This document shows positions 22,229-31,232 of a DNA stretch of 56,483 nt, piece by piece. The stretch is taken from assembly GCA_023382875.1 (NCBI GenBank), contig JAHDXH010000005.1, forward strand, positions 1 to 56,483, read 5' to 3'. Made by a program: the position numbers and the translations under genes. Source of the stretch: Patescibacteria group bacterium (GTDB taxonomy: Bacteria; Patescibacteriota; Microgenomatia; UBA1400; PJMF01). Each line of letters begins with the position of its first letter. Within the stretch, counting starts at the first letter, position 1. The notes under the pieces were generated by a model. It was given only the letters and a program-made list of their open reading frames with translations, made no database searches and was not told the origin of the DNA.

Positions 22229-22276
22229 CCCGCTGCGATCAACTAATTTTAAGTTGACTGCGGCGGGTAATTTTTT
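22229..22276 (+). terminator. intrinsic terminator (second, strong)
   Basis: A nearly continuous 16-bp stem (22229-22244 with 22252-22267; CCCGC pairs GCGGG at the base, one A-C mismatch and two G-T pairs) with an 7-nt loop, then a gap of 3 nt and six T. The rest of the gap between 22103 and 22419 holds the first terminator, the repeated element and a -10 box. Confidence 0.7.
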
Positions 22277-22311
22277 ATCCATTTTCCAAAAAAAACAAAA
22301 GACAAACTCGT

Positions 22312-22388
22312 AATTAGTAATATTATTTTTGAGTTGATCTTGATGAAGGATTGAGTCACACATCAATGAAAAAATAATATTACTAATT
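22312..22388 (+). repeat. dispersed structured hairpin element, copy 2
   Basis: A 19-bp perfect outer stem (22312-22330 with 22370-22388), a short GAG/TG internal loop, an inner stem TTGAT/ATCAA (22334-22338 with 22362-22366) and a loop of exactly 23 nt containing GATGAAGGATTGAGTC. Only the inner loop and the TTTTT/GAAAAA flank are shared with copies 1 and 3; the outer stem sequence is unrelated. It ends 18 nt before the -10 box of the next gene. Confidence 0.85.
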
Positions 22389-22418
22389 CTCGATGTTAGT
22401 CTGGTGTATACTACCTTC

Positions 22419-23291
22419 ATGGACAGAAAACTCATTGTTACCCACCACGCACCAGATTTAGACGCCGTCGGCTCAGTTTGGATGCTAAAACGCTTTGACG
22501 CTCAAGATTTTGCCGATAGTCATTTAGCTTTTGTTAACCCAGGTGAACAAATCAGCCTCGCCGAAGCTGAAGAACAAGGTTTTCAACTTCATGAAGTTAC
22601 CCACGTCGATACCGGACTTGGTGAATTTGATCACCACCAGCCAGAACAAGCTGGACCTAACATTTGTGCCACTTCATTAGTTTACGACCACGCTTGTCAA
22701 ATTCATCCCGAATTAAGTGAAGACAAAGCTCTAAAAATTATTGTCAAATATATTACAGAAATCGACCACTTTGGTGAAATTTTTTGGCCCAATGCCAACG
22801 ACACCAAATATCACTTCATGATCCATGAATTAATTCGTGGTTTAGAGTACCTAGAGCCCCATAACGACGAGTCGCAGATGCAATTTGGGCTAACATGCCT
22901 TGATAGCGTTTATGCCGTTTTAACCCAGCACCTAAAAGCTGAAGAAATCATTGAAGAAAAGGGCGAGAAATTTAAGTTAAGTTTTGGGGAAGCGCTGGCG
23001 CTCGACACTAGAAACGACGACACTCTCAAAGTCGCTCAAAAAATGGGCTATGTCCTAGTTGTCAGAAAAGATACAAAGCTTGGCAATATTCGTATTAAAG
23101 TTCGTCCTGATGCCCCAATTGATTTGAAGCCCCTTTATGAGAAAGTTTTGAAAAATGATAAAACCGGTACCTGGTTTTACCATGCTAGCGGCAAGATGCT
23201 TATCAATGGCTCGGTCAAGCATAGAAGTCAAACTCCCAGTCCATTATCATTAACTCAAATAGTTGATTTAATCAAAGAAGTTTATGAATGA
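22419..23291 (+). CDS. DHH/MYG1-like phosphoesterase candidate
   Basis: A 290-residue protein with a metal-site pattern close to DHH phosphoesterases: VTHHAPDLDAVGSVWML at the N-terminus (H-x-x-x-D-x-D-like) and THVDTGLGEFDHHQP (the DHH motif) around residue 70. His/Asp-rich EIDHFGEIFWP follows, and the C-terminal half reads like a substrate-binding domain (SGKMLINGSVKH). Such enzymes cleave phosphodiester or phosphoanhydride bonds in short RNAs or nucleotides; the substrate here is unknown. I start at ATG 22419, 6 nt after TATACT (22407-22412); a GTG at 22404 would fall before the -10 box. Overlaps the HIT gene by 8 nt. Confidence 0.65.
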   Translation: MDRKLIVTHHAPDLDAVGSVWMLKRFDAQDFADSHLAFVNPGEQISLAEAEEQGFQLHEVTHVDTGLGEFDHHQPEQAGPNICATSLVYDHACQIHPELSEDKALKIIVKYITEIDHFGEIFWPNANDTKYHFMIHELIRGLEYLEPHNDESQMQFGLTCLDSVYAVLTQHLKAEEIIEEKGEKFKLSFGEALALDTRNDDTLKVAQKMGYVLVVRKDTKLGNIRIKVRPDAPIDLKPLYEKVLKNDKTGTWFYHASGKMLINGSVKHRSQTPSPLSLTQIVDLIKEVYE

Positions 23292-23661
23292 AACTAATTG
23301 CCTTTTTTGCAAAATTATCGCTAAACAAATCCCCAGCACTATTCGCTATGAAGATGAAAATTGGCTAGCCTTCGACGACATCCATAAATCAGCTCCAGAA
23401 CATGTTTTACTTATCCCAAAAATCCACTACAAATCTCTAGAAGAGGTAGAAGCTAACGACAGCCAATTTCATAACGATCTACTTAAGACAGCTAGAAAAA
23501 TCGCTAGCCAAATTGGTATTAACGATAACTATAAGCTTTTTATGAATGTGGGCGACAAAGTTCAAATGATCCACCACCTTCACCTCCACCTCATGGGCGG
23601 TTGGTCAAAAGACATTACTACCGAGGAATTGGACAATCAATCTAATCAGGTTTTAAATTAA
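23284..23661 (+). CDS. hinT: HIT-family nucleotide hydrolase (HinT-like)
   Basis: Histidine triad protein (125 aa). It shows the N-terminal zinc-like pair CLFCKIIAKQIPS, the ligand strand APEHVLLIPKIHY, and the catalytic triad HLHLHLMGG near residue 100. HinT enzymes cleave adenosine phosphoramidates, including lysyl-AMP formed by LysRS; relatives cleave Ap4A. It overlaps the DHH-like gene by 8 nt (same operon) and is convergent with, and overlaps by 4 nt, the lysS-HD gene. Links to LysRS-derived nucleotides are inferred from family knowledge and neighbourhood. Confidence 0.92.
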   Translation: MNETNCLFCKIIAKQIPSTIRYEDENWLAFDDIHKSAPEHVLLIPKIHYKSLEEVEANDSQFHNDLLKTARKIASQIGINDNYKLFMNVGDKVQMIHHLHLHLMGGWSKDITTEELDNQSNQVLN

Positions 23662-25721
23662 TTTTTAAAAACTGAAATCAAAAAGCCAATATGCTCATCA
23701 GCGGTTTTACCGATTAAGTCCAAGCCTTCATTAATATCGTCTCTTGAAACGTTGGCGGCAAAAGATTTGTCTTTGAGTTTTTTCTTGACTGATTTTGCTT
23801 CCATATCAACGAAGCCATTTGGTCTCATCAAAGAAATTGCATGCATCAAACCAGATAGTTCATCGCAAGCAAATAAATATCTTTCAATCAAAGTTTCTGG
23901 ATTTTTGCCAGTTCTACCTGGCGCATGAGCTTTAATCGCTTCAATCAAAACACTTGGATAATCGGTCAAAATTTCGGTGACAGCTTTATTAGGATGTTCA
24001 TCTGGGAACATTTCCCAGTCCAAATCATGAAGTAAACCAGCTTGATACCAAAGTTCACTATCTTCACCAAGTTCTTGGGCGTAAGCCTCCATCGCTCTTG
24101 CTACCATTTGGCAATGGTGACGCAATGCTTCACTTTTAATATATTCATCCAATAAAGCTTCAGCTTGAGAGCGAGGCGGTAATCCAGCAGTTGCCTCAGC
24201 TTTTGGCTTGGAAGCTGGAGCTGACTTAACAGCCGGCTCTGTGGATTTTTGAGCTTGGCCATTTTCCTGAGAAACTGGTCTGATTGGTCTTAGAGTAGGG
24301 AAGGCAATGACTTCTTTAATACTCCAAGTATTAGTTAAGAACATCACCAAACGATCAATACCCATACCAATACCTCCGAGTGGTGGCATACCATATTCCA
24401 TTGCTTCCAAATAATCTTCATCCATTGGATGAGCTTCGGCATCGCCGGCTCTCATTCTTTTTTGTTCACCAGCAAAAATATTTCTTTGGTCGATCGAATC
24501 GGTAATCTCACTCCAGCCATCAGCTAATTCTTTACCACCAATGTAACACTCAAATCTTTCAGCAAGCTTATCATTGTGACGATGTTTTTTAGCCAAAGGA
24601 CTAACGTCACGTGGATAATCTCTAACCCAAGTTGGAGCAATTAAATGACCCGTCACTAATTTATCAAACAAACTAAACATTGCTTTGCCTCTGGTATATT
24701 CACCAATCAATTCAATGTTGTTTTGGCGCATTTTGGTTTGAATCTGCTCATCACTCATCTCCTCAAACTGGATGTCTGCATATTTGGCCAGAGCCTCAAC
24801 CATGGTAATTCTTTCCCATTTTCCACCCAGATCAACTTCTTGGTCGTAAACTTGAAGCATAGTGGAGCCATTAAGTTTTTGCACCAAGTGTTTGATCAAA
24901 GCTTCTGCGGTATTCATCATGACGTCGTAGTCAGCATAGGCGTGATACCACTCAATCATAGTGAATTCTGGTTGGTGAGTCTGGTCAATGCCTTCATTTC
25001 TAAAGTTGCGAGCAATTTCAAAAATTCTTTCATAACCACCAACAACCAATCTTTTCAAATAAAGTTCAGGAGCTAAACGCAAATAAAAATCAGTATCCAA
25101 AGCATTCATGTGGGTAGTGAATGGAGTAGCATTAGTACCACCATAAAGTGGTTGCAAAATTGGAGTTTCGACTTCGATAAAGTTGTATTCGTCTTGCAGG
25201 AAGCGACGCACTTCGCGAAGAATCAGCCAACGAGCGTCGAGAATTTTTTTGGTTTGAGGATTAACCAATAAATCTAAATATCTTTTTCTAAAACGAACTT
25301 CTTTGTCATCAGAGGCATTCCAAGCTGATGGCAGTGGTCTCAAGGCTTTGCCGTGGAATTCAAAATCAGAGGCAGTAATTGTAATTTCACCGGTGCGAGT
25401 TGGTGCAACTTCGCCTTCAACACCCAAAAAGTCACCAGCATCAATAAAGGTCAGTTGAGCAAATTTTTCACCCAAGTTTTTGGCATGAAGTAAAACCTGA
25501 ATTTTGCCAGTAGTGTCCTGTAAATCTAAAAAGACAACCTGGCCATGAGCTCTAATACTCATGATACGACCAGCAGTTTTAACACTTTTGCCATCGCTAG
25601 CCAAAGCTTCAGCAACAGAGTGAGTTTTGTTGTAAAAATATGGATGAATAGTTACACCCATATTTTCTAAGCTTTGTCTTTTTTCTTTTTTCGCCTGAAT
25701 TGTGTCGTCAATTCTTGACAT
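23658..25721 (-). CDS. lysS: lysyl-tRNA synthetase (class II) fused to an HD-family hydrolase domain
   Basis: Residues 1-490 are a complete class II LysRS: OB-fold anticodon-binding domain (VKTAGRIMSIRAHGQVVFLD), motif 1 region, motif 2 (RIFEIARNFRNEGIDQTHQPEF) and motif 3 (GIGMGIDRLVMFLTN). A Pro/Ala/Lys-rich linker (about 492-528) leads to an HD domain (about 529-687): HCQMVARAM, GLLHDLDWEMFPDEHP, KAHAPGRTG, LFACDELSGLMHA, RPNGFVDMEAKSVKKKLKDK. The HD part resembles stand-alone predicted HD hydrolases (COG2316 type). Length 687 versus about 500 for normal LysRS. No frameshift separates the parts. The HD substrate is unknown. Confidence 0.92.
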   Translation of the reverse strand: MSRIDDTIQAKKEKRQSLENMGVTIHPYFYNKTHSVAEALASDGKSVKTAGRIMSIRAHGQVVFLDLQDTTGKIQVLLHAKNLGEKFAQLTFIDAGDFLGVEGEVAPTRTGEITITASDFEFHGKALRPLPSAWNASDDKEVRFRKRYLDLLVNPQTKKILDARWLILREVRRFLQDEYNFIEVETPILQPLYGGTNATPFTTHMNALDTDFYLRLAPELYLKRLVVGGYERIFEIARNFRNEGIDQTHQPEFTMIEWYHAYADYDVMMNTAEALIKHLVQKLNGSTMLQVYDQEVDLGGKWERITMVEALAKYADIQFEEMSDEQIQTKMRQNNIELIGEYTRGKAMFSLFDKLVTGHLIAPTWVRDYPRDVSPLAKKHRHNDKLAERFECYIGGKELADGWSEITDSIDQRNIFAGEQKRMRAGDAEAHPMDEDYLEAMEYGMPPLGGIGMGIDRLVMFLTNTWSIKEVIAFPTLRPIRPVSQENGQAQKSTEPAVKSAPASKPKAEATAGLPPRSQAEALLDEYIKSEALRHHCQMVARAMEAYAQELGEDSELWYQAGLLHDLDWEMFPDEHPNKAVTEILTDYPSVLIEAIKAHAPGRTGKNPETLIERYLFACDELSGLMHAISLMRPNGFVDMEAKSVKKKLKDKSFAANVSRDDINEGLDLIGKTADEHIGFLISVFKN

Positions 25722-25771
25722 ATTAATTTTCTTTCTTCTCTAGTATGTATATTATAACCTGATAAATTAAC

Positions 25772-25798
25772 AAAAAACCCCGCCTTTTAAGTGCGGGG
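25772..25798 (-). terminator. intrinsic terminator of greA (bidirectional hairpin)
   Basis: Stem CCCCGC/GCGGGG (25778-25783 with 25793-25798), followed on the minus strand by six T. The plus side also has TTTT. The lysS -10 box (25751-25756) lies just beyond it. Confidence 0.9.
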
Positions 25799-25817
25799 TT
25801 TTGGATTTTCTTAACGT

Positions 25818-26303
25818 TTATTTGATTTCATCTATTACGTAAGTCACCATCCCCGCAGGGGCCTTAACCTGAGCCTTGTCATCCTTGCTCTTACCAAGTA
25901 ATGCTTTGCCGATAGGTGATTCACTAGAAACTTTGCCTTCAAGTGGGTTAGATTCGAATTCACCCACAATATGGAAAGTGAATTTTTTATTTGGTTTGCC
26001 ATCAATGTGAACAATGACAGTGGTACCCATACCAACTTTTGATTTGCTGGTAGTAGCTTTGACAATTTGAGCTGTGTTCAAAACATCTTCGATTTCACTA
26101 ATTCGTGATTCAAGGAAGTTTTGCTCTTCTTTGGCATTGGTATATTCAGCATTTTCACTCAAGTCGCCATGAGCGCGAGCTGCAGCCACTCTTTGCACCA
26201 CGTGAGGCAATTTAACCTCTTTGAGCTCTTTGAGCTCTTGGCCTAATTCGTCAAATCCTTGTTGCGTCAACTGAACAGTTTTTTTGTATTGTTTTGCTGG
26301 CAT
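25818..26303 (-). CDS. greA: transcription elongation factor GreA
   Basis: Rescues backtracked RNA polymerase by stimulating transcript cleavage. The N-terminal coiled coil with acidic tip (RAHGDLSENAEYTNAKEEQ) and the C-terminal FKBP-like domain (SESPIGKALLGKSKDD, VTYVIDEI) are both present. I start at ATG 26303 (MPAKQYKKTVQL, 161 aa) because AAAGG lies 9 nt upstream; the longer frame adds 30 unrelated residues. The leader contains a 7-bp hairpin TCCCGAC/GTCGGGA (26324-26330 with 26342-26348). Downstream of glmS on the minus strand, with a 149-nt gap. Confidence 0.93.
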   Translation of the reverse strand: MPAKQYKKTVQLTQQGFDELGQELKELKEVKLPHVVQRVAAARAHGDLSENAEYTNAKEEQNFLESRISEIEDVLNTAQIVKATTSKSKVGMGTTVIVHIDGKPNKKFTFHIVGEFESNPLEGKVSSESPIGKALLGKSKDDKAQVKAPAGMVTYVIDEIK

Positions 26304-26452
26304 AATTGCCTTTCTAATAATCGTCCCGACACTACTTGAGGGTCGGGAGCGTTTCATCAATTTTTTTGTCCCCACAAGTTTATAATCAACCAACAGTTAT
26401 GTACAGGCTTTATCTACTCGAGATAAATAACCCATAGTTTATGAACAAAAGC

Positions 26453-28213
26453 CTACTTAACTGTAACTGACTTGGCTAAATTTCTTGGTTTATCAGGATC
26501 TAAATTTTTAGCTTTAGCCAAATATAAACCCAGCAATTGTACCAGAACCGCTTCCAGTAAAACGTTAGCATTTGGAACTGATTCAAAAGATAACCATTCA
26601 TCAAAAACCTGATGAAAATAGGGTGAAATACCAAGTATTTTACCCCCACGTGCTTTAATTTCTTCAGCATTGGCCAGAATATTAGCATCTTCCTCATCTC
26701 CACCCACAATCACAATTGTCCAAGTTCCTGGTTCAATTAAGGCAATGACTCCGTGTTTGAGCTCACCACCAGCAAAAGCTTCAAAGTGCAAATAAGCAGC
26801 TTCTTTTGCTTTGAGAGCGCACTCCAGAGCAATGGGGTAGTGAACACCACGTCCCAAAACAAAAACATGATTTTGTATACTCAAAAGATTTGCTATTTTT
26901 GCAACTTTGTCTAAATTTTCCGCTAAAAATAGCTTTCTAATATTTTTACTAGCCAAAGCCAAATTCTTAGTGGTTGCTTTGAGTTGTTTATTTAAACTAG
27001 AACAAATCAACAGCCAAGCGGTTATTTTTGCCACAAATGCTTTGGTAGAAACCACGCTGATTTCGGGACCAGCTTGCAGATGAAAACTTAAAGTTGATTC
27101 TCGGTCCAATGTCGAACTAATCCGATTAACTAATGCCAACAACTTTCTTTTCTTTTTCTTCAAAAATCCAACCTGCTCAATTAAATCAATAGTTTCACCA
27201 CTTTGTGACAAAAAAATTGGCAAAGTACTTTTTTTTATATTTTTCAAAAACAAACTCGCTTCACCCCCAGAGTAGGCTGTAGCAATGCGACTAACTTGGG
27301 CCAATAAATATTGACCAATCAAAGCTGCATAATAAGCTGTGCCGCAGCCGATCAAAAAAAACTCATCGTGTTGGTTTAGCAAAGATAAAAGCGATTTTTC
27401 TTGATTTTTGTAAGTGGAAATTAGCTTTTCAATGACAGTTGGAATTTCATTGATTTCCTTTTCAATAAAAAAATCGAAACCATCTTTTTGTAAATCTGAT
27501 ACTTCAAGATCTAGCATCTGCCAAGTAATTTTTTTACTTTTTTTAGTCTTAGCCGAGAAAAGCCGATCGCCAATGAAAACTTCACCTTCCTTAATGAAAT
27601 AAACTTTTTTTGTGTATGGAAGAAGGGCAATAGCATCACTGGCAAAATAATACCCGCCATCATTTTGACTAAAAACTAGTGGTGAACCATGACGATATGC
27701 CAAAACATTGTTGTTTTTCTTATCCAAAACAACAAATGCATTCAGTCCTTTAACTTTGGCCAGTGATTTGAAAAATGCCTCCTCAACTGACAGACTTTGG
27801 GCATTAAATGCCAAAAGATGAGCAAAGACTTCTGAGTCTGTCTCTGATTTGAAAACTAAATTAGGAATTTGTTTTTGTAACTCATCTTTAAGCTGTAAGT
27901 AGTTTTCAATAATTCCATTGTGAACAATTGCAAACCGACCATCAAAACTAAGATGCGGGTGAGCATTCTGCTTTGTCACGCCACCATGTGTAGCCCAACG
28001 CGTATGACCAATGCCGGCCAAAGAATCTGAGGTATTGGCAAGAACCGTACTGCCAATTTTTCCCGTGTCTTTTTCAACCAAAATTGTGTCATTTTCTATT
28101 GTCGCCACACCCCATGAATCATAACCACGATATTCAAGAGTTTTAAGTTCAGTCAATATTTCCCTATTTATAGCTCTTTTTTCTTTTACCACCATCCCAA
28201 AAATTCCACACAT
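26453..28213 (-). CDS. glmS: glutamine-fructose-6-phosphate aminotransferase (isomerizing)
   Basis: Makes glucosamine 6-phosphate for peptidoglycan precursors. The start is fixed by MCGIFGMV at 28213, where Cys2 is the amidotransferase nucleophile; the 36 codons in front of it belong to the structured leader. The glutaminase domain (GYDSWGVA, HTRWATHGGVT, NAHPH, HNGIIENYLQL) is followed by two SIS domains (FFLIGCGTAYYAALIGQYL, LSQSGETIDLIEQVG, FVLGRGVHYPIALECALK, EAFAGGELKHGVIALI) and ends in DKPRNLAKSVTVK. 586 residues, near family length. Preceded by a glmS-ribozyme-like RNA, so likely repressed by its product. Confidence 0.95.
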   Translation of the reverse strand: MCGIFGMVVKEKRAINREILTELKTLEYRGYDSWGVATIENDTILVEKDTGKIGSTVLANTSDSLAGIGHTRWATHGGVTKQNAHPHLSFDGRFAIVHNGIIENYLQLKDELQKQIPNLVFKSETDSEVFAHLLAFNAQSLSVEEAFFKSLAKVKGLNAFVVLDKKNNNVLAYRHGSPLVFSQNDGGYYFASDAIALLPYTKKVYFIKEGEVFIGDRLFSAKTKKSKKITWQMLDLEVSDLQKDGFDFFIEKEINEIPTVIEKLISTYKNQEKSLLSLLNQHDEFFLIGCGTAYYAALIGQYLLAQVSRIATAYSGGEASLFLKNIKKSTLPIFLSQSGETIDLIEQVGFLKKKKRKLLALVNRISSTLDRESTLSFHLQAGPEISVVSTKAFVAKITAWLLICSSLNKQLKATTKNLALASKNIRKLFLAENLDKVAKIANLLSIQNHVFVLGRGVHYPIALECALKAKEAAYLHFEAFAGGELKHGVIALIEPGTWTIVIVGGDEEDANILANAEEIKARGGKILGISPYFHQVFDEWLSFESVPNANVLLEAVLVQLLGLYLAKAKNLDPDKPRNLAKSVTVK

Positions 28214-28253
28214 AAATGTGCCTTTCACAAAAGACCAAAAGGGAGAGTTGGTT

Positions 28254-28427
28254 GTGCAAAATGCCTCTTTATTTTTGATCTCACGATCAACTTTTGAAGA
28301 CAAATTTAACGATGACACCACACCGAAGGGTTTCCGCAGATACTCAGCTCAAATTAGTTGAGCTGGTCCGATTGTGCTTCAAAGCACCCCTTTCCTCGTT
28401 TCCTAGTTTTCATCCTAGGCCACACGC
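28254..28427 (-). ncRNA. glmS self-cleaving ribozyme (divergent)
   Basis: Read on the minus strand from 28427, the leader matches the glmS ribozyme order: GCGTGTGG at the cleavage end (consensus GCGCCxGG), stem CCTAG/CTAGG (P1), AACGAGG (consensus GACGAGG), AAGGG pairing with CCCTT (P2), AATCGGAC and ATCTGCGG in the core (consensus AUCGA, AUCGGCGG), hairpin CGGTG/CATCG followed by TTA (P3), then CTTCAAA, a GTGA-capped hairpin and AAAGAG (P4/P4.1). CGTG:TGCG keeps the core pseudoknot with wobble pairs. Two extra hairpins (GTGCTT/AAGCAC and CAGCTCAA/TTGAGCTG) are inserted. It ends about 40 nt before the glmS ATG. Confidence 0.85.
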
Positions 28428-28493
28428 CATAATAATAATGAACTCATCTGCCATTTTGGCAAATAAATAACAATCACATCATAACACGGCGGA

Positions 28494-28922
28494 TTAAATA
28501 CCAGCTTTTTTGGTTTTTTGAGCAACTTTAAGCTCGAGCATAGCCAGCTTAAGAGAAGCCTCTGCCATCATCAATTCGCGTTGATCTTCAGATTTGGCCA
28601 TAGTTTCTTGAGCTTCTTCAATAGCTTTTTGGACTTTTTCCATAGAAATGTCGCGAGCATAAATCGCCGAGTCAACCAAAACTGTCACTAAACCAGAAGG
28701 ATTAACGTCAACGAAACCCTTAGCAATAACCACATCTTGCTCATGACCATCTTGAGTAAAGCGTAAACTACCAGTCTCTACTTGAGAGAGGAGAGCAGCG
28801 TGATGAGGCAGAATAGTAATCTCACCCTCAGTGCTGGGCAAGGAAACCTTATCCACCACTTCTTCTAGGAGCTTTTTTTCCTGAGAAATAATGCGGAGAG
28901 TGAGTTTACTTTTTTCTGACAT
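28494..28922 (-). CDS. atpC: F1Fo ATP synthase subunit epsilon
   Basis: Central-stalk subunit (142 aa). The N-terminal beta-sandwich has the typical SLPSTEGEITILPHHAALLS signature, with GFVDVNPSGLVTVLVDSAIY, and the C-terminal two-helix part (DISMEKVQKAIEEAQETMAK, LMMAEASLKLAMLELK) can act as an inhibitory arm in relatives. Last gene of the atp operon; the next gene downstream is glmS with its ribozyme leader. Confidence 0.92.
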   Translation of the reverse strand: MSEKSKLTLRIISQEKKLLEEVVDKVSLPSTEGEITILPHHAALLSQVETGSLRFTQDGHEQDVVIAKGFVDVNPSGLVTVLVDSAIYARDISMEKVQKAIEEAQETMAKSEDQRELMMAEASLKLAMLELKVAQKTKKAGI

Positions 28923-28938
28923 TAATTAAATTTCGAGT

Positions 28939-30342
<1,404 letters not shown>

Positions 30343-30362
30343 TTAATTCCTTAAAATTTCCT

Positions 30363-31232
30363 TTACACAGTTAAAGTTGCAGTCGCAATATCGAGAAGTT
30401 CACTAGTAATTGCAGACTGACGAGATTTATTAAAGACTAACTTCAATTCATCGACTAATTCATGAGCGTTTTCACTTGCATTCTTCATGGTCACCATACG
30501 AGCAGAGTGTTCACTAGCTCTTGATTCTAAGAAAGCTTGATAAATTGAGTTTTCAATATAAAAAGGCAACAAATTGGTCAAAATTTCTTTAGCACTAGGC
30601 TCAAATAAATAGTCAGCCTTTACCACCTTTTTTTGACCATCAGTCACTTCACCAACCACTTCTTCTTTGGCCATTGGCAAAAGTTCTGCCACTCTTGGTT
30701 TTTGCGACAAAGTGTTAATGAAATCCATATAAACTAGACCAACAGAGCGGAAATCTTGCTTTAAATAACCATCGATCACCATCTCACTAATCGCCACTAA
30801 GTCTGAAGTTGTAACTTTTTCGGCTATATCAGTAAATTGAGAATGAATTTTAAATCCACCTAAACGGCAAAAGTGCACAATCTTTTTTCCGACTGCCACA
30901 ATTTCACCATCGGGATGCAATTTTCTCCAGGCATCCATTTTTTTGAATAGTTGGGTGTTCAAACTACCGCACAAACCTTTGTTGGTACCAACGACCAACA
31001 AGATATCTTTACCTGTGAAATTACGAGAGAGCAGAGGATGCAATGATGGGTCAGCTTGTGCAGCGAGTTTCTGCAAAGAGTCCTGCAAAGCCAAAGCATA
31101 GTGACGAGCTAAAATAGCTTGATCCTGAGCTTTTTTCATTTTGCTGGCAGCTACCATTTCCATTGCCTTAGTGATCTTGGAAATGTTAGAAGCAGCGCTG
31201 ATGCGGCGTTTGATTTGTCTAGCGTTAGCCAT
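30363..31232 (-). CDS. atpG: F1Fo ATP synthase subunit gamma
   Basis: Rotor shaft subunit (289 aa). The N-terminal helix ([24 protein letters not shown] region) and the C-terminal helix ([20 protein letters not shown]) form the characteristic antiparallel coiled coil, with the central [17 protein letters not shown]-like strand visible as [17 protein letters not shown]. Its start overlaps the end of atpA by 8 nt, indicating coupled translation. Confidence 0.95.
   Translation of the reverse strand: MANARQIKRRISAASNISKITKAMEMVAASKMKKAQDQAILARHYALALQDSLQKLAAQADPSLHPLLSRNFTGKDILLVVGTNKGLCGSLNTQLFKKMDAWRKLHPDGEIVAVGKKIVHFCRLGGFKIHSQFTDIAEKVTTSDLVAISEMVIDGYLKQDFRSVGLVYMDFINTLSQKPRVAELLPMAKEEVVGEVTDGQKKVVKADYLFEPSAKEILTNLLPFYIENSIYQAFLESRASEHSARMVTMKNASENAHELVDELKLVFNKSRQSAITSELLDIATATLTV

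Noticed and set aside
22215-22276. The stretch GGTGAGGAGCCCGCTGCGA followed by a stem resembles the conserved part of the SAH riboswitch.
   Set aside because: The 3' partner segments of the SAH fold are missing, and the sequence is fully explained as one long hairpin followed by a T run (terminator).
22160-22435. 91-residue frame on the minus strand.
   Set aside because: It covers two terminators, the repeat element and the start of the DHH-like gene, is low-complexity in character, and has no start signals.
26390-26440. TTTATCT/AGATAAA hairpin upstream of greA considered as a glmS terminator.
   Set aside because: Only 7 AT-rich pairs and no following T run on the minus strand, so termination is not supported.
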